Shown in pieces: positions 46,018 to 52,412 of a stretch of DNA of 64,000 bases. The notes under the pieces were generated by a model. The model saw only the letters and a list, made by a program, of their open reading frames with translations. It was not told the origin of the DNA and did no database searches. Source of the stretch: Symbiodinium natans. Taxonomy: Eukaryota; Sar; Dinophyceae; Suessiales; Symbiodiniaceae. The DNA lies in contig CAJNDS010002249.1 of assembly GCA_905221605.1 (NCBI GenBank), forward strand, positions 62,001-126,000, written 5' to 3'. The position numbers were made by a program, and so were the translations under genes. How positions within the stretch are numbered: the first letter of the stretch is position 1; the number at the start of each line of letters is the position of its first letter.

Positions 46018-48492
46018 CTTACTGGCGGTATGGCTTCAAGTTTCTGTGCGACCTGGACAGGCAGGCCCCAACTCCTGCTTGTTTGTGTAGAGATCCCCGA
46101 GTCTAATCCCCAAACCCTAAATCCCAAACCCTAAACCCAAACCCCTAAACCCCAAACCCCAAACCCTAAACCCTTAACCCTAAGCGCTGCAAGCCTGATT
46201 TTCGAAACCCGGATTCGCCAGCCTGCCCACGACTGCACATCTTGTGTACCTGCTGAAGCTCAGGTGTAGGGTTTAGGGTTTAGGGCTTAGGGTTTAAAAT
46301 TAAGGTTTAGGGTTTAAGGTTCGGGGTTTACGAAATTTGGCGGTTATCCTGTTGGGGTCCTCATGATAAGGGAATCTTACCATTTGCGTGTCCTTTTTCG
46401 TTGTCCCGAATTTTCGTAAACCGCCATATGGATCCTGAAGTTTGCTACACCCTAAACCCTAAACCCCAAACCCCAAACCCCAAACCCCAAACCCCAAAAC
46501 CCCAAAACCCCAAACCCCCAAACCCCCCAACCCTAAACCCAAACCCCTAAGCCCTCTTGTGCGAGGAGAACTTCATGGCGAAGGATCCCGAGAGCATTCA
46601 TCTCAACATGCCAGATGCCCAGTGGCTTAGATGTAGAGTAGGTAACCTTTAACCTTTTTGGGGTAACAGAATCCCTTTATAATCCCAAAGGTTAACCTTT
46701 AGTCCCCCTAGGTACTGGACAACTAGGGTCGTTCTTGAAATTAGGGACCCCTTTTCAGGTGCTTCTTTTAAGGGTGACCCAAGATGCGACCCTCTTTTGG
46801 AGAGTACCACGCATATGAGAGGGTCCTGGTGATGAACATTCCGTAACTTGGCGGTGTCGGTGCGTTTGGGCACAAAGCTGTCCAAGCCATGATGATAAGC
46901 TCCTTGCCCCCCTAACATATAGAACAAAGCAAGCAGGCAAGCAAGCAAACAAGAAATCAAGCAGATCTCGAGCGAGCACGGGGACACCAACAAGAGCACA
47001 ACAATGTAGCTCCAAAGACTTAGCCGCTTTATAGCTCCCCTAGGAACCGGATTCTGCTGCTGCGATCTACTGGCAAAAAACTTGTGCTGCCATTCCGAGT
47101 CGATGCATTCTTGCTGTTCCACGTTCGCCCTCGCTGCCGAAGCATCATGCTCCCTCTACATCCCGGCGCTGCTTTTGGTGTTGTTCACCCTCGGTGCTGG
47201 TTCATGTTCGCTCTCTCTGCAACTGGGGCACGCCGCGTCACTGCGTTTTTGGCTTTGTGCGTTCGCCCTCGGTGCTGGAGCATCGCTTCTCCCTCTGCAT
47301 TTTTTCGCACGCAGCGTCGCTGGGATTGACGGTTTTTCTGTGTGCATATTTATATTTATATTCATATACATATATATTTCTATTCATTTTTATATTTGTA
47401 TTTATATTTATATCTATATTTATATTTATGTTTATGTTTGTATATATTCAGATACATGATATATGTAGTATTTAGATAGGGGCCGTTTGTTCTTGCGCAT
47501 CAATCCCTTGAAGAGTTGAGTTGCAGGGTCGTGGGGCTGTAGGTTGTCAATGCAGCGTTCGTGCGATTCTTATTTGTATTCTCGTTATGCTTACTGTCAT
47601 TAGAACTACCATTAGTAGAAGTGTTTGTGCTATTAGTAGTATTAGTAGAACTCTTAGTATGATTCTTATTAGTACGGTTCGTATTAAACATATAAATATG
47701 GACACATTTACATAATATATATATATATACACTTGTTTATTTACTTATGTATATACCATGTGCGTGTGCAGCGCGCATTCCCGGTTTGCGGGTTGAATGG
47801 CTCCGTTTTTCTGGGGTGGAGATAGGGGCAGCTCCATAGTCCAAAGGCCCTGAGCCCTACACCCAAAAGCCTGACCCCTAAACCCCTAAACCCCGAACCC
47901 CAGACCCTGAACCCTGAACCCTAAACCCTAAACCCTAGACCCTAAACCCTAGACCCTAAACCCTAAACCCTAACCCCTAAACCCTAAACCCTAAACCCTA
48001 TTTGAATCCTTACACCATAGCACCCCGATAGCCTGGTAGGAGCCTTGAGTCCCTTCTTGAGCCCACAGGGCTACATACCTGAAGCCGACATTTTAAGGAC
48101 TCTTGAGGGAGGGGGGTTTAGGGTTTAGGGTTTAGGGTTCAGGGTTTAGGGTTTAGGGTTTAGGGTTTAGTTTAGACTTAATGATAGGGTTCTAAGGGCG
48201 GGTGGGGGGGGGGGTTCTCTGAAACCGACAATTACTGGGTTCTGGAGTACTATACTTCCCTCGGTCCCATGAACCCTTTTCCCTTAAGAACCCTATAAGG
48301 GAATCCTGTGACCCCAACTTGAGGAGGGTGTAGGGGTCTAGGGGCTTAGGATTTAATCGGTTTCCAAGCCCTAAACCCTAAATCCTAAACCTTACAAGAA
48401 GCCTAGACCCTAAACCCTACGAATCCTAAAAGAGTTTTCAACCGGGTTTTCCTTCCCAAGCCCCGAGGATGGCGCTGGTGAAGTCGGAGTGA
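30770..48492 (+). CDS. UCHL3: Ubiquitin C-terminal hydrolase (peptidase C12), split over at least 11 exons
   Basis: Removes ubiquitin from small C-terminal adducts; cytosolic/nuclear thiol protease. Exons: 30770-30821, 31146-31182, 33355-33439, 34232-34292, 37597-37681, 38225 to 38280 or 38295, 38813-38859, 41163-41188, 43452-43492, 45365-45430, 46566-46609 and 48468-48492 (TGA at 48490-48492). Joined in order they give the whole family pattern: DPDLLAMVP, AVTLLF, VVYLKQ, NACGTIACLHSMTNN (catalytic Cys; the Gln six residues before it is the oxyanion Gln), SPEEW, an acidic crossover loop ending GQTSAPEA, HFICFV (catalytic His), GDLYELDGNK (catalytic Asp), AFPINHGP, FMAKDPE, and MALVKSE at the C-terminus. 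Residue spacing follows UCH-L3/L1 closely. Donors are GT or GC (GA possible at 38296). The symbol is family level; the start exon is uncertain. Two unrelated open frames lie inside its introns (38944-39261, 42119-42423). Confidence 0.92.
31146..31182 (+). CDS. UCHL3: UCH exon: AVTLLF strand
   Basis: Begins after AACCAAG at the end of a CCCTAAA block, phase 0, AVTLLFQCSDKI. A GC donor at 31183 gives the right phase for the next exon. The frame stays open further (RDAKEEGTVAEASK), so the donor could lie to the right. The 3' end is the least certain boundary of the gene. Confidence 0.7.
31444..31564. mobile_element. Palindromic element P3 with telomeric insert
   Basis: Left arm TTGGGATGTTCCCCCTTATA CTAACAGTCC; right arm GAAGGGGGAACATCCCAA. 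Between them lie TTTAGGG-like units followed by CCCTAAA-like units, an inverted telomeric insert. Confidence 0.8.
32275..32366. mobile_element. Palindromic element P1, full copy
   Basis: ACCTGAAGGCTCTAATGTAG ... GGGATTTTCGTGTACTGCC ... AAAAAGGAACTACATGGGAG CC. One of the best preserved copies. Confidence 0.9.
32471..32553. mobile_element. Palindromic element P1, full copy
   Basis: ACCTAAAGGCTCCTATGTAG ... AGTATACTAGAATCCC ... AAGGAACTACATTAGAGCCT TCAGGTA. It lies 105 bases right of another copy. Confidence 0.9.
32588..32727. mobile_element. Palindromic element P6, about 140 bp
   Basis: Left end GAGGTTCATGGTACTTATTA ACCAAT, right end ATTGGTTGATAAGTACCATG AACCTC, an inverted repeat of about 26 bp. 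The right end recurs at about 37960-37981. Confidence 0.85.
33057..33142. mobile_element. Palindromic element P1, full copy
   Basis: ACCTAACGGCTCCTCTGTCT ... AGTATACTAGACTCCCCTATA ... CTACATTAGAGCCTTCAGGT. More diverged right arm. Confidence 0.85.
33355..33439 (+). CDS. UCHL3: UCH exon: helix up to the oxyanion Gln
   Basis: After CAAGCCCAG, encodes SHQLMEAQRVAIEKNGQK and VSDKVVYLK(Q). The donor CA|GTGCCCC splits the Gln codon completed by the next exon's G. It has no telomere-like flanks. Confidence 0.85.
34232..34292 (+). CDS. UCHL3: UCH exon: catalytic cysteine
   Basis: After TCTAGCCAG, encodes (Q)YVGNACGTIACLHSMTNNAE; GT donor at 34293. The nucleophile is the Cys codon at 34248-34250. 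The match to the family NACGT(I/V)xLxHxxxN signature is unmistakable. Confidence 0.95.
34517..34578. repeat. Poly-G run of about 60 bases
   Basis: An uninterrupted G homopolymer. Its length is likely unreliable in any assembly. It lies in a UCH intron. Confidence 0.95.
34930..36470. repeat. Diverged tandem array of about 0.34-0.45 kb units
   Basis: Three copies each of TTTAGGGTTATAACGC..GTATAAATGCCC (34935, 35738, 36080), of AGGTTTAGAGTTTAAGG..GGCATTGCAAAAACGTAACC (35115, 35863, 36305) and of AACGCTAAACTCTATAGGAT (35234, 35979, 36422). The first unit is lengthened by the P4 insertion at 35274-35676. No coding frame. It sits inside the UCH intron 34293-37596. Confidence 0.85.
35274..35676. 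mobile_element. Inverted-repeat element P4, about 400 bp, inside the tandem array
   Basis: Left end ATGGGGTTGTATAAAAACCC CG; right end CGGGGTTTTGATACAACCCC AT. The interior has several TTGATTATCGTTTTAC copies. The corresponding site in the next array unit (about 36010-36025, CCTTATATTATAGG) lacks the element, with a 2-4 bp A/T duplication at the filled site. Confidence 0.85.
36757..36868. repeat. Poly-G (17) and poly-C (about 60) tracts
   Basis: Complementary homopolymers 30 bases apart, able to form a hairpin. Frames through them (Gly/Pro runs) are artefacts. Confidence 0.95.
37060..37180. mobile_element. Palindromic element P7
   Basis: TTGCTTAAGAACCCCGAAAA on the left, TTTTGGGGTTCTTAAGCAAG on the right. 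Related half-elements at 41362-41395, 41450-41480 and 60018-60042. Confidence 0.75.
37265..37380. repeat. CCCTAAA block (about 16 units)
   Basis: Perfect units, one six-base CCCTAA defect, left of the UCH exon at 37597 by 200 bases. Confidence 0.95.
37469..37541. repeat. TTTAGGG block
   Basis: About ten perfect units, inverted relative to 37265-37380; both in the same UCH intron. Confidence 0.95.
37597..37681 (+). CDS. UCHL3: UCH exon: SPEE region with telomeric 5' splice site
   Basis: After GGGCTCAG, encodes VLGLPADTPVGKFMAAIAGK then SPEEWGLW. The donor G|GTTTAGGGTTTAGGG is the first base pair of a telomere block. Left flank CCCTAAACCC. Confidence 0.9.
38225..38295 (+). CDS. UCHL3: UCH exon: crossover-loop part 1
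   Basis: After TTAGCTCAG, encodes (D)EDAGLALVDATDLHSASE. A GC donor at 38281 or a GA donor at 38296 both keep the phase. Flanked by CCCTAAA left and TTTAGGG right. Confidence 0.8.
38543..38643. repeat. TAC trinucleotide microsatellite
   Basis: About 32 TAC units then TATTAT, preceded by a GT run at 38511-38531. Poly-Tyr, poly-Thr and poly-Val frames are artefacts. Confidence 0.97.
38813..38859 (+). CDS. UCHL3: UCH exon: crossover-loop part 2
   Basis: After CACCCGCAG, encodes ASAAGGQTSAPEASS(G), aligned with the SAHEGQTEAP segment of UCH-L3. GT donor at 38860, telomere block starting seven bases later. Confidence 0.8.
38944..39261 (+). CDS. Open frame nested in a UCH intron
   Basis: The frame is open for 105 codons to TGA at 39259-39261 and is clearly protein-like from about codon 18: ALVLHRMGIKQTLAMVSEKD, AIVRTLMDAMYDYCGLKRGA, VYDDINKRPPATQP. 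No family recognised. It is bracketed by short direct repeats GTCCTCTGGGTT (38851 and 39264) followed by TTTAGGG units. It could be the last exon of another gene, an inserted coding fragment, or a nested gene. Confidence 0.5.
   Translation: MTHAPTFYWRNSLLCQLDVSGIAAHPKIKAARPANALVLHRMGIKQTLAMVSEKDAIVRTLMDAMYDYCGLKRGAVYDDINKRPPATQPDSKSRAQQSMLSDESV
39262..40870. other. UCH intron: degenerate TTTAGGG and other repeats
   Basis: 39540-39910 is strongly degenerate TTTAGGG/TTCTAGGG. 40302-40652 has a 116-codon frame with a 31-base internal duplication and Ser/Ala/Thr composition; not supported as a gene. 40672-40830 is a variant heptamer array. Confidence 0.6.
40672..40830. repeat. Variant heptamer array GGCTTTA / GGCTTCA / GGCTTGA
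   Basis: About 22 heptamers in homogeneous sub-blocks: five GGCTTTA, three GGCTTCA, about twelve GGCTTGA, then GGCTTTA again, merging into TTTAGGG. Period seven is kept while the motif changes. Confidence 0.95.
41163..41188 (+). CDS. UCHL3: UCH micro-exon: catalytic histidine
   Basis: A 26-base exon after AAAAGCCCAG encoding (G)HFICFVEH; the His codon is 41164-41166. GC donor at 41189. A 67-codon frame covering the same DNA is a different reading frame and is rejected. Confidence 0.85.
42119..42423 (+). CDS. Open frame nested in a UCH intron
   Basis: 101 codons to TAA at 42421-42423, protein-like from SRDYMWVAGRLGAVAARFGG through LQYLITQHAGVVMNALRCTC to EVPLAWLHDQDVQAER. An overlapping second frame is also open for 55 codons. 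A CCCTAAA block precedes it. No family recognised. Confidence 0.45.
42918..43375. mobile_element. P3 arms and palindrome P8
   Basis: P3 left arm TTGGGATGTTCCCCCTCAGC at 42918 and right arm GACTGTTAGTACAAGGAGGA at 43344. Between them lie CCCTACA/CCCTAAA units and a hairpin (43090-43198) with ends CTTTGGAGTACTCTG and GGTGTACTCCAAAG. Confidence 0.65.
43452..43492 (+). CDS. UCHL3: UCH exon: catalytic aspartate
   Basis: After CACAAGAG (or two bases earlier), encodes RKDGDLYELDGNK; Asp of YELDG is the third triad residue. Donor AAG|GTCTTTGG. A CCCTAAA block lies 50 bases to the left. Confidence 0.92.
43796..43880. repeat. CCCTAAA block (about 12 units)
   Basis: Perfect heptamers in the UCH intron 43493-45364. 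Confidence 0.95.
45365..45430 (+). CDS. UCHL3: UCH exon: FPINHG and following helix
   Basis: After CTTGCCAG, encodes AFPINHGPIEGDLLLTACKV IQ without a stop. GC donor at 45431, immediately before GGTTTAGGG and the longest telomere array of the window. Confidence 0.92.
45468..45831. repeat. Longest telomere-like array: about 50 TTTAGGG units
   Basis: About 360 bases of nearly perfect units with two short defects (near 45570 and 45714). It starts 37 bases after the UCH exon 45365-45430 and lies wholly inside a UCH intron, so it is not a chromosome end. Confidence 0.97.
45895..46020. repeat. GA-rich microsatellite
   Basis: AGAAA/GAGA repeats of about 125 bases. The overlapping long frames are compositional. 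Confidence 0.9.
46328..46425. mobile_element. Palindromic family P2 copy
   Basis: Left end GGTTTACGAAATTTGG, middle TTGGGGTCCTCATGATAAGG, right end GAATTTTCGTAAACCGCC. Copies also at 20803, 48605, 49621 and 58930. Confidence 0.8.
46450..46545. repeat. CCCCAAA variant block
   Basis: CCCTAAA units, then about nine CCCCAAA(A/C) units, then CCCTAAA. The complementary counterpart of the TTTGGGG block at 27055-27160. Confidence 0.9.
46566..46609 (+). CDS. UCHL3: UCH exon: FMAKDPE helix
   Basis: After TTGTGCGAG, encodes ENFMAKDPESIHLN(M). GC donor at 46610 is supported by the phase of the terminal exon. Left flank is a long CCCCAAA/CCCTAAA block. Confidence 0.85.
46620..48460. other. UCH last intron: repeats, no other gene supported
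   Basis: Contains three imperfect copies of TTCGCCCTCGGTGCTGGAGC (about 47116, 47188, 47265), an ATATTTAT run (47340-47460), CCCTAAA units (47880-48000) and TTTAGGG units (48115-48172). Frames at 46649-47329 come from these repeats or are unsupported. Confidence 0.55.
48468..48492 (+). CDS. UCHL3: UCH terminal micro-exon
   Basis: After GCCCCGAG, completes Met and encodes MALVKSE then TGA. Its hydrophobic strand and length match the family C-terminus. Short and supported mainly by phase and position. Confidence 0.65.
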
Positions 48493-48604
48493 GGAAGAGT
48501 TCCGCTGTTAGACCGAGTGGAGCACTCTTGGGGGGGGGGTTCCGAAATTAGGGTTTAGGGTTTAGGATTTAGGGGGGGGGGGGGGTAGGGTTTAGGGTCC
48601 AGGG

Positions 48605-48705
48605 TTTAGGGTACCTTATTGGGGTCCTTACTAGAAGGGAATCCTACTATTTGGGGATCTATACTAGGGGTCCCTTTTTCTTTCGTAAACCCCCACATGG
48701 TCATG
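48605..48705. mobile_element. Palindromic family P2 copy
   Basis: GGGTACCTTATTGGGGTCCT ... GGGGATCTATACTAGGGGTC CC ... TTTCGTAAACCCCCACATGG. It abuts the first recognisable exon of gene E. Confidence 0.75.
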
Positions 48706-50708
48706 GTGCCTTTTTTGAGGAACGCAAACGGAACCGTATGTTTGTTAGAGAAGTGGTGAAGCAACAGATCATGGAGCTCTATGTCCTCAATAAAAGTTCA
48801 AGCAGAATTTCGAGCAAATGTCAGGGGCAATACTGCACGCCCAGATGAACCAGCTTCTGGACGAGGAAGGGTTTAGGGTTTAGGCTTTAGGCTTTGGGGT
48901 TTAGGGTTTGGGTGAACAGCGTGGGGAATGCTGCAAAGCACGAAGGGCTCGGAATAGATGATCCTGCTGGAAATGATGAGCGGTGTGAGGGTTGAGGGTT
49001 TATAGGGTTTAGGGTTGATAGCGGACCAACACACGGACGATTGCATGCGCACCTCCCCGCGGCCCTGTAGAGCAGTGGGCGGGGTTTAGGGGTTTAAACC
49101 CTAAACCCTAAACCCTGAACCCTAAACACCCTAAACCCTAAACCCTAAACCCGAGGGTTTCGTTGTTCGTTGCCAACTTGCTTGCACCATGCATGAAGCG
49201 GCAGACCTTAAACAGAGAACTGGGGAGGTCCTACTTAGCCGCCAGCCGTTTAGCGTTAGGGTCTTGGGTTTAGGTGCATGAACCCTACCTGATGGGCTCG
49301 AATATAGTTCGTTTTTGGGTTAGTCGTCGAGTATTCTACCCCAAGTACAGGACTGCATAGGATCCTTCAGGGAAACCCTACGAACCCCAAACTGCGTTTC
49401 CGTTTTGTTTGGGGGGGGGGGGGGGTCTCCTTGTATAACGCGAACCCTTGCATTGAGGATGCCCCCTACAGAAGTCAGGAGAATTTTGAGGAAGGCCCGT
49501 GTTGAGTACCACACATTTACTCCCGAGCTCCCTAAAGCCCATAATGCCAAAATTGCCATTTGCATATCTAGTCATGGGCCTATATCATCCGGGCTAGGGT
49601 AAAGGCTTAAAGGTAGGTGCGGGTTTCCGAAATTAAGGGTACCTAATTGGGGTCGTTGTATAAGGGAATACTACTATTTGGGGTACGTATATATATATAT
49701 ATATGTACACATATACACACACACACAAACACATATTAGGCGTCCCGTATTTTCGTAAGCTCCTAGGTCGGAATATGGCTTGGGGGTGAGGCAAGGGCTC
49801 AAAGTTGGACATTGCTGGGGAAGTCTTCGGCATCTAGGCTTTCGAGCCCATAAAAAGGGCCCTTATTTAGCCACTTTGGTGGGGTTCGGCAGTGCTTGAG
49901 GGGTTGGAGATTACAATTTGCCAGGGTCGCCAGCGGTGGTAGCTTTGCTTTTTTCTTTGGAATCGTAGCCCTGGCTGCGAGCTGTGTCTTCAGATTTAGG
50001 GTTAGAGTTCAGGGTTTTGGGTCAACAGCAAGCCCTGGACGCTAGGCTCTCATGCAGTTCCTTTTGGGGTTAGTTCTGGGGGATTCTAGTATACTGCCCC
50101 AAAAAGGACCCGAAACCCTGAACCCTAAACCCGAAACCATACGAGCCTTGAGGTAGTTAAATCTACCTGAGCCGTAAACATCCTCTTGTCAAGGTCGCTG
50201 TCTGAGTCCAGTTTTATTAAGCCCCCCAAGACACACCAAATCCAGAATCCCCTTAGGGTTTAGGGTTTAGGGTTTAGGGTTTAGGGTTCCTTGGTCCTTG
50301 TCCACTCACAGCGCACACTCGCTGCAGCCTTTTGTGCTTCGACCTGGGGCTTGCTCAAGCTTCCGAGCTCACCCCATTCGCGGCCAGGCTGCTTCAAGAG
50401 TTTGCGTGAGGGGTTTAGGGTTTAGGGTTTAGGGTTTAGGGTTTAGGGTTCAACTAAGCCCTAAGCCCTAAACCCGATTCAGGGGTCTTTGGGTTTACGG
50501 TGTGAATGACTATTCGCAACCTAGTTCTTGGTTTCGTCGTTCTTTGAGGGCCTTCTGCATCCTACAAAGCATCCATTGGGGCCCTGGTACAAAGCATCAG
50601 CTATTTAGGGTGTTGGAGTTGAGAGTGGGCTTGTCTTCCCTGGACCCGAAACCCGATAATACCTTTCTGAGTCAGGGAGGGAATTTGGTGCCGTGTACAA
50701 TTTCATAG
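48703..50708 (+). CDS. Gene E: hypothetical protein with telomere-repeat introns
   Basis: Function unknown. Exons with agreeing phases: about 48703-48870, 48920-48990, 49022-49083, 49156-49247, 49458 to 49505 (or later), 49925-49992, 50328-50412 and 50483-50708 (TAG). Pieces: KQQIMELYVLNK, QNFEQMSGAILHAQMNQLLD, GNAAKHEGLGIDDPAGNDER, DQHTDDCMRTSPRPC, RCQLACTMHEAADLKQRTGE, PTEVRRILRKARVE, a hydrophobic stretch FAFFFGIVALAASCVF that could span a membrane, then GVNDYSQPSSWFRRSLRAFC. Introns 48871-48919, 48991-49021 and 49084-49155 are nearly pure telomere heptamers, each beginning GT in a heptamer and ending AG. Later introns hold P1/P2 elements. The first exon appears to have a one-base frameshift in an A run at about 48791-48794. 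It follows the UCH gene by 210 bases on the same strand. Confidence 0.65.
48871..48919 (+). repeat. Telomere-repeat intron 1 of gene E (49 nt)
   Basis: Starts GTTTAGGGTTTAGGCTTTAG and ends GGGTTTGGGTGAACAG. Seven heptamers of TTTAGGG/TTTAGGC/TTTGGGG type, GT...AG. Reading through would hit TAG in the first heptamers, so removal is required for the frame; exon phases 2/1 match. Confidence 0.75.
48991..49021 (+). repeat. Telomere-repeat intron 2 of gene E (31 nt)
   Basis: GTTGAGGGTTTATAGGG then TTTAGGGTTGATAG: four degenerate heptamers with GT...AG ends. Upstream phase 1 fits the downstream exon. Exceptionally short for a spliceosomal intron. Confidence 0.6.
49084..49155 (+). repeat. Telomere-repeat intron 3 of gene E (72 nt)
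   Basis: Starts GTTTAGGGGTTTAAACCCTA and ends CCCTAAACCCGAG. One TTTAGGGG unit faces about nine CCCTAAA units, so the intron can fold as a hairpin. Phase 0 on both sides. Confidence 0.7.
49287..49371. mobile_element. Palindromic element P1 in gene E intron 4
   Basis: ACCTGATGGGCTCGAATATA G ... GAGTATTCTACCCC ... GACTGCATAGGATCCTTCAG GG. Diverged copy. Confidence 0.75.
49621..49768. mobile_element. Palindromic family P2 copy with TA/CA insert
   Basis: GGGTTTCCGAAATTAAGGGT ACC ... then TATATA and ACACAC runs ... GTATTTTCGTAAGCTCC. In gene E intron 5. Confidence 0.75.
50041..50154. mobile_element. Palindromic element P1 with telomeric insert
   Basis: Normal left arm (AGGCTCTCATGCAGTTCC) and loop (GATTCTAGTATACTGCCC); the right arm is split after AAAAAGGACC by about 30 bases of CCCGAAA/CCCTGAA/CCCTAAA and resumes CATACGAGCCTTGAGGTA. 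In gene E intron 6. Confidence 0.85.
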
Positions 50709-51700
50709 AGGGCTATAGGGAGGGAGATAGGGAACCGAATTCCCTGAGCCTGCTAAGAACTAGCAACCGAAACTGCGAAGCACCTACATACAGAGCAACC
50801 AGACCCTAAACCCCAAGCCCTAAACCTTGAACCCTGAACCCTGAACCCTAATCCCTAAACCCCACAACCCTACAAAGCTCAACTCTAAGAGGCGCATGAG
50901 GTAAAACATTGATGAGGTGCCTCTTTGGCCTTCGGAACACGAGTAAGGGAGCTAGATAGTTCCTTCGCCGAAGCCCTGATTTTCTGTGATATTCTGCTGG
51001 AATCCATTTCTCAAACCTTTTGATTTGGAAAGCTGTAGGGTTGTCGGGCGTAGACTGTAGGGATGAGGGATTTGGAAATCTATTGTCGCCAAAGCTCTTG
51101 GAAACATTGGCGAGAGTTGTTTACGATTAGCTGGGGGCCCCGGGGGCTTGCCCGAAAACCGGGAAAAACTTAGCTTGTTCTAGTTTTTTCTAGTTTTTTC
51201 TAGCTTTTTCCAGCTTTTGCTAGCTTTTGCTAGCCTTGCCTAGCCTTCTCTAGCCTTTCGTAGCAGATCGGGGCCCGATTCCAGGAAAGATTTAGCGAGC
51301 CGGGGTCTGAAGACAGGAATGTCGTAGCACCTCGATGGCTAGCAAAAAAAAACCAAAGTCCACTTCTGATTGCCAGAAATCAGTATTGTATGAATGCGTA
51401 GATTTTAAGGCCGATACCTAGAAGTAACACCCAAACCTCAGGCGCTGACAGCTGCAACTTCAGATTAACTTTGATGGAAAAGGCAAGCTGTAGTTTCCTG
51501 TTGACATCTTCTGTACAGGCCCTTCAAAGGCATACTTCACCCCAGGAAATTCGTAGCTTATCTTAGCTTAACTTAGCTTCTCCCAGCTTTGCCTAGTTTT
51601 CTCAGGTTTCCTTCAGTTTTCCGTGGAACGCTTTGGAATTCTAGATTTTTCCGCTAATCCAAAGACGAGCCTGATCATTGTTTTACTTCATGTGTTCTTA
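50709..51700. other. Spacer after gene E
   Basis: No supported gene. It contains CCCTGAA/CCCTAAA units at 50805-50875 and, at 51175-51265, a TAGTTTTTTC / TAGCTTTTGC decamer series (about nine imperfect units). A similar TTAGCTTAACTTAGC patch lies at 51555-51580. Confidence 0.55.
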
Positions 51701-51724
51701 TGATCAACCCTCAACCAGCAGCAG

Positions 51725-51832
51725 AGACTCAGGGATTCCGAGAACATCTCCAGCTCAGGTATCCCTACCGCTTCGGCATCAGTCATCAGCTGTATGCCGT
51801 GCTGGCCTCAACAACTGCCTGGGTTTCAGGCT
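51725..51832 (+). CDS. Exon-like island, gene F
   Basis: After CCAGCAGCAG, encodes TQGFREHLQLRYPYRFGISH and QLYAVLASTTAWVS. A GC donor at 51832 fits the phase of the next island. Part of a 144-codon open frame that also runs through CCCTAAA repeats; the repeats are unlikely to be translated. Confidence 0.5.
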
Positions 51833-51939
51833 TGAAGTTGCCTCAAACCCCGAGCGTAAACCCTAAAACCCAAACCCTGAACCCTAAACCTCAAACCCTA
51901 CACCCTGTAGCTTCGATATTGTGCCTGCTGAACAGGCAG

Positions 51940-51984
51940 GAGCTCAGGGCACCCTGCAGCGTGGTACCCTTGTGTTGGGGGACG
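51940..51984 (+). CDS. Exon-like island, gene F
   Basis: After GAACAGGCAG, phase 1, encodes AQGTLQRGTLVLGD with donor G|GTTTTAAAG. LQRGTL.LGD recalls the EF-Tu domain 2 segment of translation factors, but no G-domain motif is nearby, so I assign nothing. Confidence 0.4.
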
Positions 51985-52262
51985 GTTTTAAAGATTCCTG
52001 AGGTAATTTCATGGCCATATGAGCAGTACATTCAAGGAACCTCTTCGGGTTACATCTCTGGGGGTACGACGCTGAACAACAGCAGAACAGGGCCCTTCGC
52101 CCTAAACCCCACACCCAGAAGCTCTGAACCCTGAATCCTAACCCTAAACCCTAAACCCCAAACCCGAAACCCCAAAGCCTAAACTCCCACACCCCAGAGC
52201 CTCCCTAGAGTTGGTTCCACGTGGACGGTCGTCCTACTTTTGGTGTCCTCTTGTCTCATATA

Positions 52263-52368
52263 AGGGGTCGGAATAATTACCAATAACATTCCCAGATGGT
52301 CCCTTTACAAGTATACTATAAGAACCTCCCAAAACCCTATTCTAATTATTTAGGCCCCTATGCTAGAC
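52263..52368. mobile_element. Palindromic family P5, empty-form copy
   Basis: AGGGGTCGGAATAATTACC ... TACAAGTATACTATAAGAAC ... CTAATTATTTAGGCCCCTA. Ends are inverted repeats. Related copies at 43617-43730 and 56874-57000. Confidence 0.8.
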
Positions 52369-52412
52369 ACCTGGTTTCTGGTGCTAAGCCGAACAGATTT
52401 GTTTTAAAGTTC

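Noticed and set aside
51940-51984. Translation factor IF-2 / EF-Tu domain 2
   Set aside because: Only a ten-residue resemblance (LQRGTL.LGD); no GTP-binding motifs in neighbouring islands.
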